Assembly (NCBI GenBank): GCA_014656015.1
Contig: BNBP01000006.1
Coordinates: 62,001 to 126,000 of the forward strand
DNA length: 64,000 nt
Direction of reading: 5' to 3'
DNA from: Streptomyces griseoaurantiacus
GTDB lineage: Bacteria; Actinomycetota; Actinomycetes; Streptomycetales; Streptomycetaceae
The translations under genes were made by a program, and so were the position numbers. Below the pieces are notes generated by a model that was given only the letters and a program-made list of their open reading frames with translations, had not been told where the DNA came from and did no database searches. Position 1 is the first letter of the stretch, and the number at the start of each line of letters is the position of its first letter. Positions 25,527 through 33,028 of the stretch are shown here, in pieces.

Positions 25527-25981
25527 GAGCCGGCACTCCCGTGCACCGGCTGGCGGGGCTCCGCCCTGAGGTGGTCGCCGATCTGCTCCACCAGCTCGGT
25601 CATCTGGTGGCCCACCACACCGGGATCGGCGTTCTCCTCGGCGATGACCGCGAGGTGCGCGCCCTCACCCGCCTCGACGATGAAGAGCAGGCCGCCGTGG
25701 AACTCCGTCATGGAGTGCCGGACGCCCCCGGTGCCGTCGCCGAACTCGACGGAGGCACCCTGCGCGAGGGCCTGGATGCCCGAGCAGATCGCGGCCAGCT
25801 GATCGGCCTGGTCCTGTGTGAGGTGTTCGGTCCAGCAGAGCTTCAGGCCGTCCCGGGACAGGACGAGCGCGTGCCGGGTGCCCGGGGTGCGCTCCAGCAG
25901 GTTCTGGAGAAGCCAGGTGAGGCTGTTGTCGGTGGTCTGCATGGTGAGTGATGGGACGGTGGTGCCCGGCTGGCCGGTCAC
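25523..25981 (-). CDS. cvnB: Conservon protein CvnB (roadblock/LC7)
   Basis: A roadblock/LC7-domain protein of 152 residues, proposed to regulate the CvnD GTPase. The core reads SLTWLLQNLLERTPGTRHALVLSRDGL and AAICSGIQALAQGASVEFG, matching MglB-like folds. The GTG start at 25981 is chosen because GGAGG stands 9 nt upstream; an ATG at 25942 (MQTTDNSL) and a TTG further upstream are alternatives. It lies 80 nt after cvnA. Confidence 0.92.
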   Translation of the reverse strand: MTGQPGTTVPSLTMQTTDNSLTWLLQNLLERTPGTRHALVLSRDGLKLCWTEHLTQDQADQLAAICSGIQALAQGASVEFGDGTGGVRHSMTEFHGGLLFIVEAGEGAHLAVIAEENADPGVVGHQMTELVEQIGDHLRAEPRQPVHGSAGS

Positions 25982-26061
25982 CGGCCCGTTCCTCCAATCT
26001 GACGAGCTCAAGCGGGGAAGTGGGCGCCGGAACCCCGGGCGCCGTACGGGGGGAACGGTCT

Positions 26062-27837
26062 CTACGGGACGGCGGGCGGCTCCGGCTCCGTCCCGGAGCG
26101 GTCCGTGTCCTCGGGGGAGGGGCCGCCGGAGCGGCGCCCGCGGTGGAAGGCGCCGAAGCTGGAGCCCGCGTCGCGCGCGGTGCGCTCCGGTGCCCGTGTC
26201 GCCGGTGCGGTGGTGTCCTTGCGCTGCCCTCGCTCACGGTCGGCCTCGGCCATGGTGTGGCCGGGGGTGCGCACGGGGAGCCCGTTCGGGGTCGCGTCGC
26301 GCGGGCGCCGGCGCTCGGGAAGCCGCTCCGGCACCTCCGCCCCGGTGGCGGGTCCGTCTGCGGGGGAGGGCTCCGGGGCCCTCACGGTCGCCGCGGGCGC
26401 GGCCGGTGCGGGTGCGGGTTCGGCCGGGGCCGGCCCGGGGGTCGGAACCGCGGTGGCCGGGCGGCGCGGCGCCTGCGCGGGCGCGGGGTCGCGCTGCTGC
26501 GCGAGGAGTTGCGGCGGGACGAGGACGACCACGCCGGTGCCGCCGCGGGAGGAGGGGCGGTAGTTGACGCTGATGCCGTACTTGACCGCGAGGCGTCCGA
26601 CGACCGCGACGCCGAGCCGGGTGCCCTGGAGCGAGGCGAGGTCGGTCATGCGCCCGGCCACCGCCTGCTCGGCGCGCCGCATGGCGGCGGGGGCCATCTT
26701 CAGGCCGCTGTCCTCGATGGTGACGACGAGCCCGGCACTGCGCTCCTCGACGTAGACGTGCACCTCGTCGATGGGAGGGGAGAAGTTCGCGGCGTTGTCC
26801 ATCAGTTCCGCAAGCAGGTGCATGACACCCTCCGCGGCGAAACCGGAGATCGCGGCGGTCGTGGAGCAGTGCAGCCGCACCCGCTGGTAGGCGGCGATCC
26901 GGCCCACCGCGCCGCGCAGGATGCTCTCCATCACGATCGGTTTGTTCCAGGCGCGGCTGGAGCGGCCGCCCATCAGCAGGGCGAGCCGGTCGGTCATGAG
27001 GCCGAGCTGCGAGGTGGCGTGGTCGAGTTTGAGCAGGTCGCCGAAGACCTCCTCGCCGTGTCGTTCCTGCATCTCGCGCAGGTCGGCGAGCATGCTCACG
27101 GCCTTGGCCTGCACGCGGCTCAGCGCCTTCGCGGAGGCGGCCTGCGCGGCGGCCGCGCGCCGCTCGCTGAGGGCGAGTTCGCGGACGAACGATTCGGCGG
27201 TCCGGTGCAGCAGCGGGGTGCGCGGCCATTCCAGCGAGGCGAGGACGGTGTCGGCGGACTGCCCGTCCCGGAGCCGGCCGACCGCGGCGGGCAGGGTCTC
27301 GGAGGTCAGCCGCTCGGCCTCGGCGGTGGCACGGTCGACCTCCTCCCTGTAGCGGAGGCGTTCGGCCTCGGCGGTGGCCGCCTGCCGTACCCCCTCCTCC
27401 AGGGAAGCGGCGAAGGTGTGCATGACCTGGCGCAATTGAGGGTCCGACGGGGGCTGCACGGTCGTCAGCGCGTCAGCCGCGCTCGCGCCGTCACGCAGCC
27501 GCTTGGTGAGCCCGGGCAGGGTGATGTTCACCAGGTGCGCGGTCTCCGCCGAGACCTGCGCCGACCGGGCCTGGTGCGTGCCGGACTCGGCGAGGTGCTG
27601 GGCGGCCGAGCGGTGCGCGCGGCGGACCAGCAGAGTGCCGGTGAGGACGGCGAGGGCCAGGCAGACCCAGCCGCCGGCGACCGCGCCGAGCGTCCAGGAG
27701 CGGGCGCCGGCGGGCGCGGCCGCCGCCACGCCGCCCGCGAGGGCGGCACTCACCACCAGCACGGCCAGAGGTACGGCCGACGACGCCTTCGAGGGCTTCG
27801 CCGGCCGGTGTTGACTGGGCGGTGCAGGCACTGACAT
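26062..27837 (-). CDS. cvnA: Conservon sensor kinase-like protein CvnA
   Basis: A 591-residue membrane-bound histidine-kinase-like protein. Two hydrophobic segments near the N-terminus (AVPLAVLVVSAALAGGVAAAA and VAGGWVCLALAVLTGTLLV, about residues 20-75) are followed by a long Ala/Glu-rich coiled region. The HATPase domain contains LLAELMDNAANFSPP (N box), IEDSGLKM (G1-like) and GTRLGVAVVGRLAVKYGI. After about residue 460 it is a disordered Pro/Ala/Arg-rich tail. ATG 27837 has GAGGGACC upstream. It heads the conservon. The typical H-box phosphoacceptor is not obvious (LLKLDHATSQ is the corresponding region), as for other nitrate/sulfonate sensor-like kinases. Confidence 0.93.
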   Translation of the reverse strand: MSVPAPPSQHRPAKPSKASSAVPLAVLVVSAALAGGVAAAAPAGARSWTLGAVAGGWVCLALAVLTGTLLVRRAHRSAAQHLAESGTHQARSAQVSAETAHLVNITLPGLTKRLRDGASAADALTTVQPPSDPQLRQVMHTFAASLEEGVRQAATAEAERLRYREEVDRATAEAERLTSETLPAAVGRLRDGQSADTVLASLEWPRTPLLHRTAESFVRELALSERRAAAAQAASAKALSRVQAKAVSMLADLREMQERHGEEVFGDLLKLDHATSQLGLMTDRLALLMGGRSSRAWNKPIVMESILRGAVGRIAAYQRVRLHCSTTAAISGFAAEGVMHLLAELMDNAANFSPPIDEVHVYVEERSAGLVVTIEDSGLKMAPAAMRRAEQAVAGRMTDLASLQGTRLGVAVVGRLAVKYGISVNYRPSSRGGTGVVVLVPPQLLAQQRDPAPAQAPRRPATAVPTPGPAPAEPAPAPAAPAATVRAPEPSPADGPATGAEVPERLPERRRPRDATPNGLPVRTPGHTMAEADRERGQRKDTTAPATRAPERTARDAGSSFGAFHRGRRSGGPSPEDTDRSGTEPEPPAVP

Positions 27838-28543
27838 TCCGCGGTCCCTCGGTGGTTGAGAGCAGAAGATACGGATCGACCGACATACGGACGGGTCGCA
27901 GGTCAACGGCGGCAACACGCAACACCAGAAGGGGGACGCGGTGCTTCCGGACCCGGTACGCGCCCATGCTAGTCATCGTGCCGGTCGCCGTGATCGGACC
28001 GGTGGCACTGTCCGCCACGGAGGCGACATCGTCGTGAAGTAGTCGTCACAAGTGACGGCGGTGGTATAGGCGTGACACCGAAGTGGGCCCGCTCCCAGGG
28101 GTGTTCGGGTACCACTGGGCGGGTATTTCGCTTACCCGTCCACGACTTGCCGTTCTTCCTCGGGGTCAAGATCACGCATGGGTGACCTGATTTCGGCCAA
28201 CTGCGTGGCGTCGACCGGCTCGCTCGCGGCCCCTTGCCGTCGGCCGACCGGTTCATGTGCCCCCAATTGACCGCAGTTGCAGGTGTGTGTCGCACCTCCT
28301 CCGGGCGTCCGCGCCCCCCCGAGGGCCTCGCGATCCCGGGCCCCCCTCCGCCGTTCCACGGCCGGCGCGCAACCGTTCGTGAGGCCCGTGTGAAGGAAGT
28401 TCGACACCGCGCCTGCGAGGGTTTCACGCACTCCACACCATCGGAAACCCGCAGGACCACCCCGACGAGTGACAGAAGACGCCGGTCCGCACACTCCTTC
28501 GGGTTGGTTCGCGGGGGCGGGCGGCGCGGACCCGTGGACGGCA
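27838..28543. other. 706-bp intergenic region, no convincing gene
   Basis: Upstream of divergent cvnA and the thioesterase gene. Open frames here on the minus strand (for example around 28132-28494) have no recognised domain, no good ribosome site and poor codon usage for their frame. One stretch, EPVDATQLAEIRSPMRDL (minus strand, about 28145-28225), looks protein-like but lacks a supported start. The cvnA promoter must lie here but I cannot place it. Confidence 0.4.
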
Positions 28544-28578
28544 TGACTTGACTGCGTTAACTTGACGCTGACAAGTCA
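28544..28578 (+). promoter_or_regulatory. Promoter and inverted repeat upstream of thioesterase-TetR operon
   Basis: TTGACT (28548-28553), 17 nt and ACAAGT (28571-28576) form a promoter. Perfect 7-bp arms TGACTTG (28544-28550) and CAAGTCA (28572-28578) coincide with the -35 and -10 boxes. A nested ACTTG-N7-CAAGT lies within. A repressor, probably the TetR encoded second in the operon, could bind here. Confidence 0.5.
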
Positions 28579-28579
28579 G

Positions 28580-28647
28580 AGCCCTGGAGACCTCACAGCC
28601 CTGGAGACTTCACGGCTTTCGAGACTTCAGAGCCTCAGAGACAGGAG
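28580..28647 (+). repeat. Four 17-bp-phased leader repeats
   Basis: AGCCCTGGAGACCTCAC (28580-28596) and AGCCCTGGAGACTTCAC (28597-28613) differ by one base. Degenerate units follow in exact 17-nt phase (28614-28630, 28631-28647), the last containing the AGGAGA ribosome site. They fill the untranslated leader between promoter and start codon. Confidence 0.7.
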
Positions 28648-28653
28648 ACACCC

Positions 28654-29055
28654 GTGGCCTTCACCGCGGAGGACGTCTACCGCATGGCGCCGTACGCCCG
28701 CACGCTCGGTGTCCGCATCGACGGGATGGACCCCGCCGAGGTCGCCATGCGCCTCGAATGGAGCGAGGAACTCTCCACCGTGGGCGGGTCCTTGCACGGC
28801 GGGGCGCTCATGGGCCTCGCCGATGTCGCGGGCGCGGTCTGCGCCGGCCTCAACGGCCCCGCGGGCGCGCTGCCCGCGACCATGCAGTCCAGCACCCACT
28901 TCCTCCACCCCGTGGCCGGCAAGGGCGCCTTCGCGACCTGCCGGCCCCTGCGGGCGGGGAAGTCGAACGTCAACGTGGAGATCGACATACGCGACGAGAC
29001 GGGCCGGCTGTGCGTCCGCGTGGTCCAGCTCGTCGCCCTGAGGAGCGCGGCGTGA
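28654..29055 (+). CDS. Hotdog-fold thioesterase (PaaI/YdiI family)
   Basis: A 133-residue acyl-CoA thioesterase-like protein. The hotdog core contains VGGSLHGGALMGLADVAGAVCA, the family's HGG motif with the catalytic Asp in the following helix, and TMQSSTHFLHPVAGKGAFATC. The GTG start at 28654 is preceded by AGGAGA at good spacing. It overlaps the TetR gene by 4 nt (GTGA), so the two form an operon. Substrate is unknown; PaaI relatives hydrolyse aromatic or medium-chain acyl-CoAs. Confidence 0.9.
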   Translation: MAFTAEDVYRMAPYARTLGVRIDGMDPAEVAMRLEWSEELSTVGGSLHGGALMGLADVAGAVCAGLNGPAGALPATMQSSTHFLHPVAGKGAFATCRPLRAGKSNVNVEIDIRDETGRLCVRVVQLVALRSAA

Positions 29056-29687
29056 CGGAACCGGAGGCCCCCTCCGCCGCCGGTGTGCGCCGCCGCCGCG
29101 CGAAACGGGGCGAGGGCGCGCGCCTGCGGGAGGAACTGCTCGCCGCCGCCCGGCAACTCCTCGACGAACGGGGCGAGTCGGCGGTGACCGTCCGCGCGGT
29201 GGCCCAGCGCGTGGGCGTCAGCACTCCCGCCGTCTACCTGCACTTCGCGAGCCGCACGGAACTCCTGCACGGCGTGTGCCGGGGGGTGTGGGACCGGCTG
29301 GACGCGTACATGGCCGAGGCGGCCGCCGCGGCGGAGGACCCCTTCGAGGAACTGCGGCGCCGGTGCGCCGCGTACATCCGCTTCGGCCTCGACCACCCGC
29401 TGCACTACGGCCTGGTCGCCGCGGGCCCCGCGACGGAGGCCACCGCCCAGGTCGCCGACGCCTGCTTCCGCGAGCTCCACGGCGCCGTCCGGCGCTGCCT
29501 CGACGCCTCACTGCTCGAGGGGGACGGCATCGCCCTGACCCGCGCCGTCTGCGCCTGCCTGCACGGAGCGGTGTCACTGCTGCTCCTGCAGTCACCCGCC
29601 GTCTGGCCCCGCGACCTCGAACGCTACGCGGAGGACGTGGCAGCCGTCGCGTGCGCGGGGGCCCGGCACCACGCCGACCTTCACTGA
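29052..29687 (+). CDS. TetR/AcrR-family transcriptional regulator
   Basis: A 211-residue TetR repressor starting at the GTG overlapping the thioesterase stop. The HTH (about residues 25-70) includes RVGVSTPAVYLHFASRTELLHGV. The C-terminal region (RRRCAAYIRFGLDHPLHYGLV) is of the TetR_C_13/WHG type (here HPLHYGL), frequent among actinomycete regulators of fatty-acid or acyl-CoA genes. Coupling to a thioesterase suggests control by an acyl-CoA ligand and action on the inverted repeat at 28544-28578. Confidence 0.88.
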   Translation: MTEPEAPSAAGVRRRRAKRGEGARLREELLAAARQLLDERGESAVTVRAVAQRVGVSTPAVYLHFASRTELLHGVCRGVWDRLDAYMAEAAAAAEDPFEELRRRCAAYIRFGLDHPLHYGLVAAGPATEATAQVADACFRELHGAVRRCLDASLLEGDGIALTRAVCACLHGAVSLLLLQSPAVWPRDLERYAEDVAAVACAGARHHADLH

Positions 29688-29734
29688 ACCGCCCCCGCCG
29701 TCCTCCAAGCCCTGCGCTCCCTCGCCCCGCCGTG

Positions 29735-29761
29735 ACCCGGCCGGGAGCCTCCCCGCCGGGT
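29735..29761. terminator. Possible hairpin between convergent TetR genes
   Basis: ACCCGGC (29735-29741) and GCCGGGT (29755-29761) form a 7-bp stem with a 13-nt loop in the 83-nt gap between convergent stop codons. No T-tract is present. Confidence 0.4.
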
Positions 29762-29770
29762 GCTCCCGCC

Positions 29771-30532
29771 TCACCCCCCGAGCCCGGAGGAGGGCCCCTC
29801 GTTCATCGGGGCGAGGGCCCCGAACCCCGCCGGGTCCACCGGCGGCGCCGGCGGGAGGGGGCCGGGCCGGGCCGGAGGGCGGGCCTGGAAGGACTGGAAG
29901 AGATAGGTGAGCAGACGGCGCGCGGCGGGCACGGCCACCTCGCGGGGACGCCCGGCCAGCCCGCTGACGGCGACCAGGAGGAGCGTGATGTCGGAGGGCT
30001 CGAAGTCCTCGCGGAGCCGGCCGGTCTCGCGGGCGCGGCGGACCAGGACGGACAGGGCCTCCTGCGCCCGGGTCCGTTCCCGGCGGCGGTCCAGTGCCTC
30101 GGGGAAGCCGGTCATGAACACCGTGTCGAATCCGCGGTCGGTGACCAGCGTGACGCACGCCGTCTCCAGCAGGTGGTAGAGGCCGTGCCCGGCGTCGGGA
30201 TCGGCCAGGGCCTCGTCGAGTGCCGTGGCGCAGGCGGAGAGTTGGCCGTCGTAGGCGGCGGTCACCAGCGCGGAGCGGGTCGGGAAGCGGCGGTAGAGGG
30301 TGGCCATGCCGACGCCCGCCCGGCGGGCGACCGCACCGAGGGGCGCGTCGACGCCCTGCGCCGCGAACACCTCGCGGGCGGCCTCCACAAGGCGTTCGCG
30401 ATTACGGAGCGCGTCCGTGCGCAGCTCGTGGTGGGCGTCCGTGCGTGGACCCCCGGCCGACGCCCCGGTGGCTGCCCCGTGCGCTTGCTCCCCGTTCCGG
30501 CCTGCGGTCTTGTGAGAGGGGTGAGCGGGCAT
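29771..30532 (-). CDS. TetR/AcrR-family transcriptional regulator
   Basis: A 253-residue TetR protein with extra low-complexity ends. The HTH is at about residues 40-90 (LVEAAREVFAAQGVDAPLGAVARRAGVGMATLYRRFPTR, residues 48 on). The C-terminal tail is Pro-rich (PPARPGPLPPAPPVDPAG). The recognition region AGVGMATLYRRFPTR and the SBD-like domain place it with actinomycete regulators beside SDRs. It diverges from the SDR at 30626, with an ACGAA-N5-TTCGT dyad between. Confidence 0.86.
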   Translation of the reverse strand: MPAHPSHKTAGRNGEQAHGAATGASAGGPRTDAHHELRTDALRNRERLVEAAREVFAAQGVDAPLGAVARRAGVGMATLYRRFPTRSALVTAAYDGQLSACATALDEALADPDAGHGLYHLLETACVTLVTDRGFDTVFMTGFPEALDRRRERTRAQEALSVLVRRARETGRLREDFEPSDITLLLVAVSGLAGRPREVAVPAARRLLTYLFQSFQARPPARPGPLPPAPPVDPAGFGALAPMNEGPSSGLGG

Positions 30533-30588
30533 CGTGTCTCACTTCCGGCCACGAGGGGCGGTGGCCATCGGTCCCGGACCTAGCGTGA

Positions 30589-30603
30589 ACGAACCGGCTT
30601 CGT
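30589..30603. promoter_or_regulatory. Possible TetR operator before the SDR
   Basis: ACGAA (30589-30593), CCGGC, TTCGT (30599-30603): a perfect 15-bp dyad in the 93-nt divergent intergenic region, 23 nt upstream of the SDR start. It is short, so chance occurrence is possible. Confidence 0.4.
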
Positions 30604-30625
30604 ACGCAATGGCCCTAGGAGAATC

Positions 30626-31432
30626 ATGCACGACCTGTCCCGGTTGTCCGGCACCACGGCGCTGATCACGGGAGCGTCCGGCGGCATCGGCGAGGCATTC
30701 GCCCGCGAACTCGCCCGGCGGGGCGCGGACCTCGTGCTCGTCGCACGGTCCGGCGACAGACTGGAGGAACTCGCCTCCTCCCTGCGCTCCGCGCACGGAG
30801 TGCGGGCGCTGACGCAGAAACTCGACCTGTCGGAGGCGGGAGCGGCACGGGCGATGCACGAGTGGACCGTGGAGGAGGGGCTGGAGGTCGGCTTCCTCGT
30901 GAACAATGCCGGCGGCGGGGTCGGCGGCGCCGCGGTGCGGGCCGACCCCGAGGCCGTGGCCGCGATGGTGCGGCTGAACGGGAACACCGTCGTGGACAGC
31001 ACGCTCCGCTTCCTTCCGGGCATGGTGTCCCGGGGCAGGGGAGCGATCGTGAACGTCGGGAGTGCCTCCGCGTTCCAGCCCACGCCGTACCTGGCCGCGT
31101 ACGGGGGGAGCAAGGCGATGGTGCAGTCCTTCACCCAGGCGGTGAGCGGAGAGCTGGCCGGCTCGGGGGTCCGGGTGCTGGCGGTGCACCCCGGGGTCAC
31201 CCTCTCGGGCCAGCGGTCCGAGGAGGTCCTGCCGGCGATGGCGCGGATGGGCGGGGAGCGCCGGCCGGAGCAGGTCGTCGCCACCGCCTTCCGCGCCCTG
31301 GGCTCCGGACGGACCTCGGTGGTCGACGGGCGCCGCTACGCGGCGTTCACCACGCTCACCCAGCGCCTGCCGAACCGCGCGGCCGTCGCGCTGGCGCGGA
31401 AGATGACGCAGAAGGTCCTCTCCGGCCTGTGA
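30626..31432 (+). CDS. Short-chain dehydrogenase/reductase
   Basis: A 268-residue SDR. It has the nucleotide motif TGASGGIGEAFAREL, NNAGGG, a Ser-containing NVGSASAFQPTPYLAAYGGSKA (YxxxK), and C-terminal LPNRAAVALARKM. This layout matches the membrane-associated 'SDR with C-terminal RK-rich end' group (17-beta-HSD12/DltE-like). ATG 30626 follows CTAGGAGA. Monocistronic and divergent from a TetR gene. Substrate unknown. Confidence 0.9.
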   Translation: MHDLSRLSGTTALITGASGGIGEAFARELARRGADLVLVARSGDRLEELASSLRSAHGVRALTQKLDLSEAGAARAMHEWTVEEGLEVGFLVNNAGGGVGGAAVRADPEAVAAMVRLNGNTVVDSTLRFLPGMVSRGRGAIVNVGSASAFQPTPYLAAYGGSKAMVQSFTQAVSGELAGSGVRVLAVHPGVTLSGQRSEEVLPAMARMGGERRPEQVVATAFRALGSGRTSVVDGRRYAAFTTLTQRLPNRAAVALARKMTQKVLSGL

Positions 31433-31543
31433 GCACACCCCGCGGGGGCCGCTCGCGGTGGACGGGTGATCGGGCCGCGTGAGCGAACAGGCCGCCGATG
31501 GCTGCCTGACCGGGGACACCGTCGGCGCGCCCCCGTCGGCCGG

Positions 31544-32320
31544 TCACTTGTAGATCTTGCCGGGTTCGGCCCTGGACGGGGCGAGGAGCTGGGAGACGGT
31601 CACGAACGTGTAGCCCTGTTCGTCGAGCGCCTTCAGGATGGACGGCATGGCGGGGAGGGTGCCCTTGTGGAGCGGGTGGAGCAGGATGATGCCGTCGCGG
31701 TCGGCGCCCTTCAGCACGCGATCGGTGATCAGCGCGGTGTCGTCCGTCGCGTAGTCCTTCGCGGTCACCGTCCACAGCACCTGCGCCATCCCCAGCTCCT
31801 CGCAGAGCCTGGAGACGCGGTCGTCGGTGCGGCCCTGGGGCGGGCGCATCAGGGTGGGCGTGCGGCCGGTGAGGCGGGAGATGGCGCGTGCCGTGCGGCG
31901 CAGTTCCTCGCGGACCCGGGCGTCGGAGGCGTCGGTCAGCACCGGGTGCGTCCAGGTGTGGTCGCCTATCTCGTGGCCGTCCTCGGCGATGCGCCGTACG
32001 ACGTCGGGGAACTGGTGGATGCGCCGGCCCTCGAGGAAGAACGTCGAGGGTGCCTTGTACTTCTTCAGGAGGTCCATCAGGCGGTCGGTGGGTTCGCCCG
32101 GGTTGCCGTCGAAGGTGAGCGCGATGCACTTGGCCCTCCGGCAGTCCACCTGTCCCTGGGGCGTGCGCGCCGCCGGCGCCGCCCGGTCGCGCTGTTCACG
32201 GGGGGAGACGGTCTGCATCCTGTTGGCCCGGATGACGAGGACGACGGTCGCTGTCACGACCACCGCCACGGCCAGGGTCAGGAGTATGAGCAGGCGGGGC
32301 CGTCTTTTCAGGAATGTCAC
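31544..32320 (-). CDS. Polysaccharide deacetylase (NodB/CE4-like), membrane-anchored
   Basis: An extracytoplasmic carbohydrate esterase-like protein of about 258 residues with an N-terminal membrane anchor (LLILLTLAVAVVVTATVVLVI). The NodB domain shows IALTFDGNPGEPTDRLM, STFFLEGRRI, HEIGDHTWTHPVL (the HxxxH metal motif) and LMRPPQGRTDDRV. In motif 1 the usual TFDDGP reads TFDGNP, so the second, metal-binding Asp is missing. No start has a clear ribosome site; GTG 32320 puts the anchor near the N-terminus, and GTG 32377 would add 19 residues. Transcription is toward the SDR. Confidence 0.82.
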   Translation of the reverse strand: MTFLKRRPRLLILLTLAVAVVVTATVVLVIRANRMQTVSPREQRDRAAPAARTPQGQVDCRRAKCIALTFDGNPGEPTDRLMDLLKKYKAPSTFFLEGRRIHQFPDVVRRIAEDGHEIGDHTWTHPVLTDASDARVREELRRTARAISRLTGRTPTLMRPPQGRTDDRVSRLCEELGMAQVLWTVTAKDYATDDTALITDRVLKGADRDGIILLHPLHKGTLPAMPSILKALDEQGYTFVTVSQLLAPSRAEPGKIYK

Positions 32321-32370
32321 CCTGGGAAGAAGCGGCCGACGCGGGACGGGTTGCCCGGCGGCCCCCGTGA

Positions 32371-32397
32371 GTGACACGTATCACGTGTGCATGTCAC
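32371..32397. promoter_or_regulatory. Nested palindromes between HxlR and deacetylase genes
   Basis: ACACG (32374-32378), TATCA, CGTGT (32384-32388) is a 15-bp dyad. It is flanked by GTGACA (32371-32376) and TGTCAC (32392-32397). It lies upstream of the deacetylase and downstream of the HxlR gene, both on the minus strand. A regulator site is likely, but which protein binds is unknown. Confidence 0.4.
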
Positions 32398-32444
32398 GTT
32401 GTGCGCGGGGCGCGGTGTCGCCGACGTGTCGCCCCGGCCGCCCC

Positions 32445-32822
32445 TCAGTTGCGGGAAGCGGACGACTTCGCCGCCGCCTGCGCCTCCTGGAAGTCGACGA
32501 CGGCCTCGCCGTGGTCCCTCGCCCAGTTCGTCAGGCCCTCGATGGGCTCGACGAGGGTCCGGCCGAGGTCGGTGAGGGCGTACTCGATCCGTCGCGGCTC
32601 CGCGGTACGGCGCTCGACCAGACCGTACTCCTGGAGCCGGCGCAGGGTCTGGGTGAGCACCTTCCGCGAGACGCCGCCGATCAGGTCGACCAGTTCGCCG
32701 TGCCTGAGCGGCTTCCGGCTGAGCCCGAAGAGCACGAGCACGGCCCACTTGTCGGAGATGATCTCGACCGCCAGGCGCGTGGGGCAGTCGGCGAGGAAGA
32801 CTGATCCGGCCGCGTTCCGCAT
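32445..32822 (-). CDS. HxlR-family winged-helix regulator
   Basis: A 125-residue DNA-binding protein. The HxlR domain spans most of it: DCPTRLAVEIISDKWAVLVLF, RHGELVDLIGGVSRKVLTQTLRRL and RRIEYALTDLGRTL. The leading Cys is conserved in the family and is often a redox or aldehyde-sensing residue. ATG 32822 (MRNAAGSVF) is chosen because the longer frame is Arg-rich and featureless. It is divergent from a quinone oxidoreductase gene at 33029, the classic HxlR arrangement for electrophile or quinone responses. Confidence 0.9.
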   Translation of the reverse strand: MRNAAGSVFLADCPTRLAVEIISDKWAVLVLFGLSRKPLRHGELVDLIGGVSRKVLTQTLRRLQEYGLVERRTAEPRRIEYALTDLGRTLVEPIEGLTNWARDHGEAVVDFQEAQAAAKSSASRN

Positions 32823-33028
32823 GCGGTCGACGGTACGTGATCGACGGCGCGGGGGCGAGAACGGGCGGTCGACAGCACGCGGTCGCACGCGCGCGGTCGG
32901 AGGTTGTGCCGTCGGCATCGGGCGCCGACGGGGCGCGGTCGAAGGAACCTGGAGGTAACGCGGGGCTCCGTAGCGTCGTGGGCGAGCCGTGAGAACAGCG
33001 GCGCGGCACCGTATGCGGAGGAGTAGCC

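Noticed and set aside
27969..28551. Long overlapping open frames on both strands upstream of the thioesterase
   Set aside because: No recognised domain, poor ribosome sites, and inconsistent codon bias; they occupy the regulatory region between divergent transcription units.
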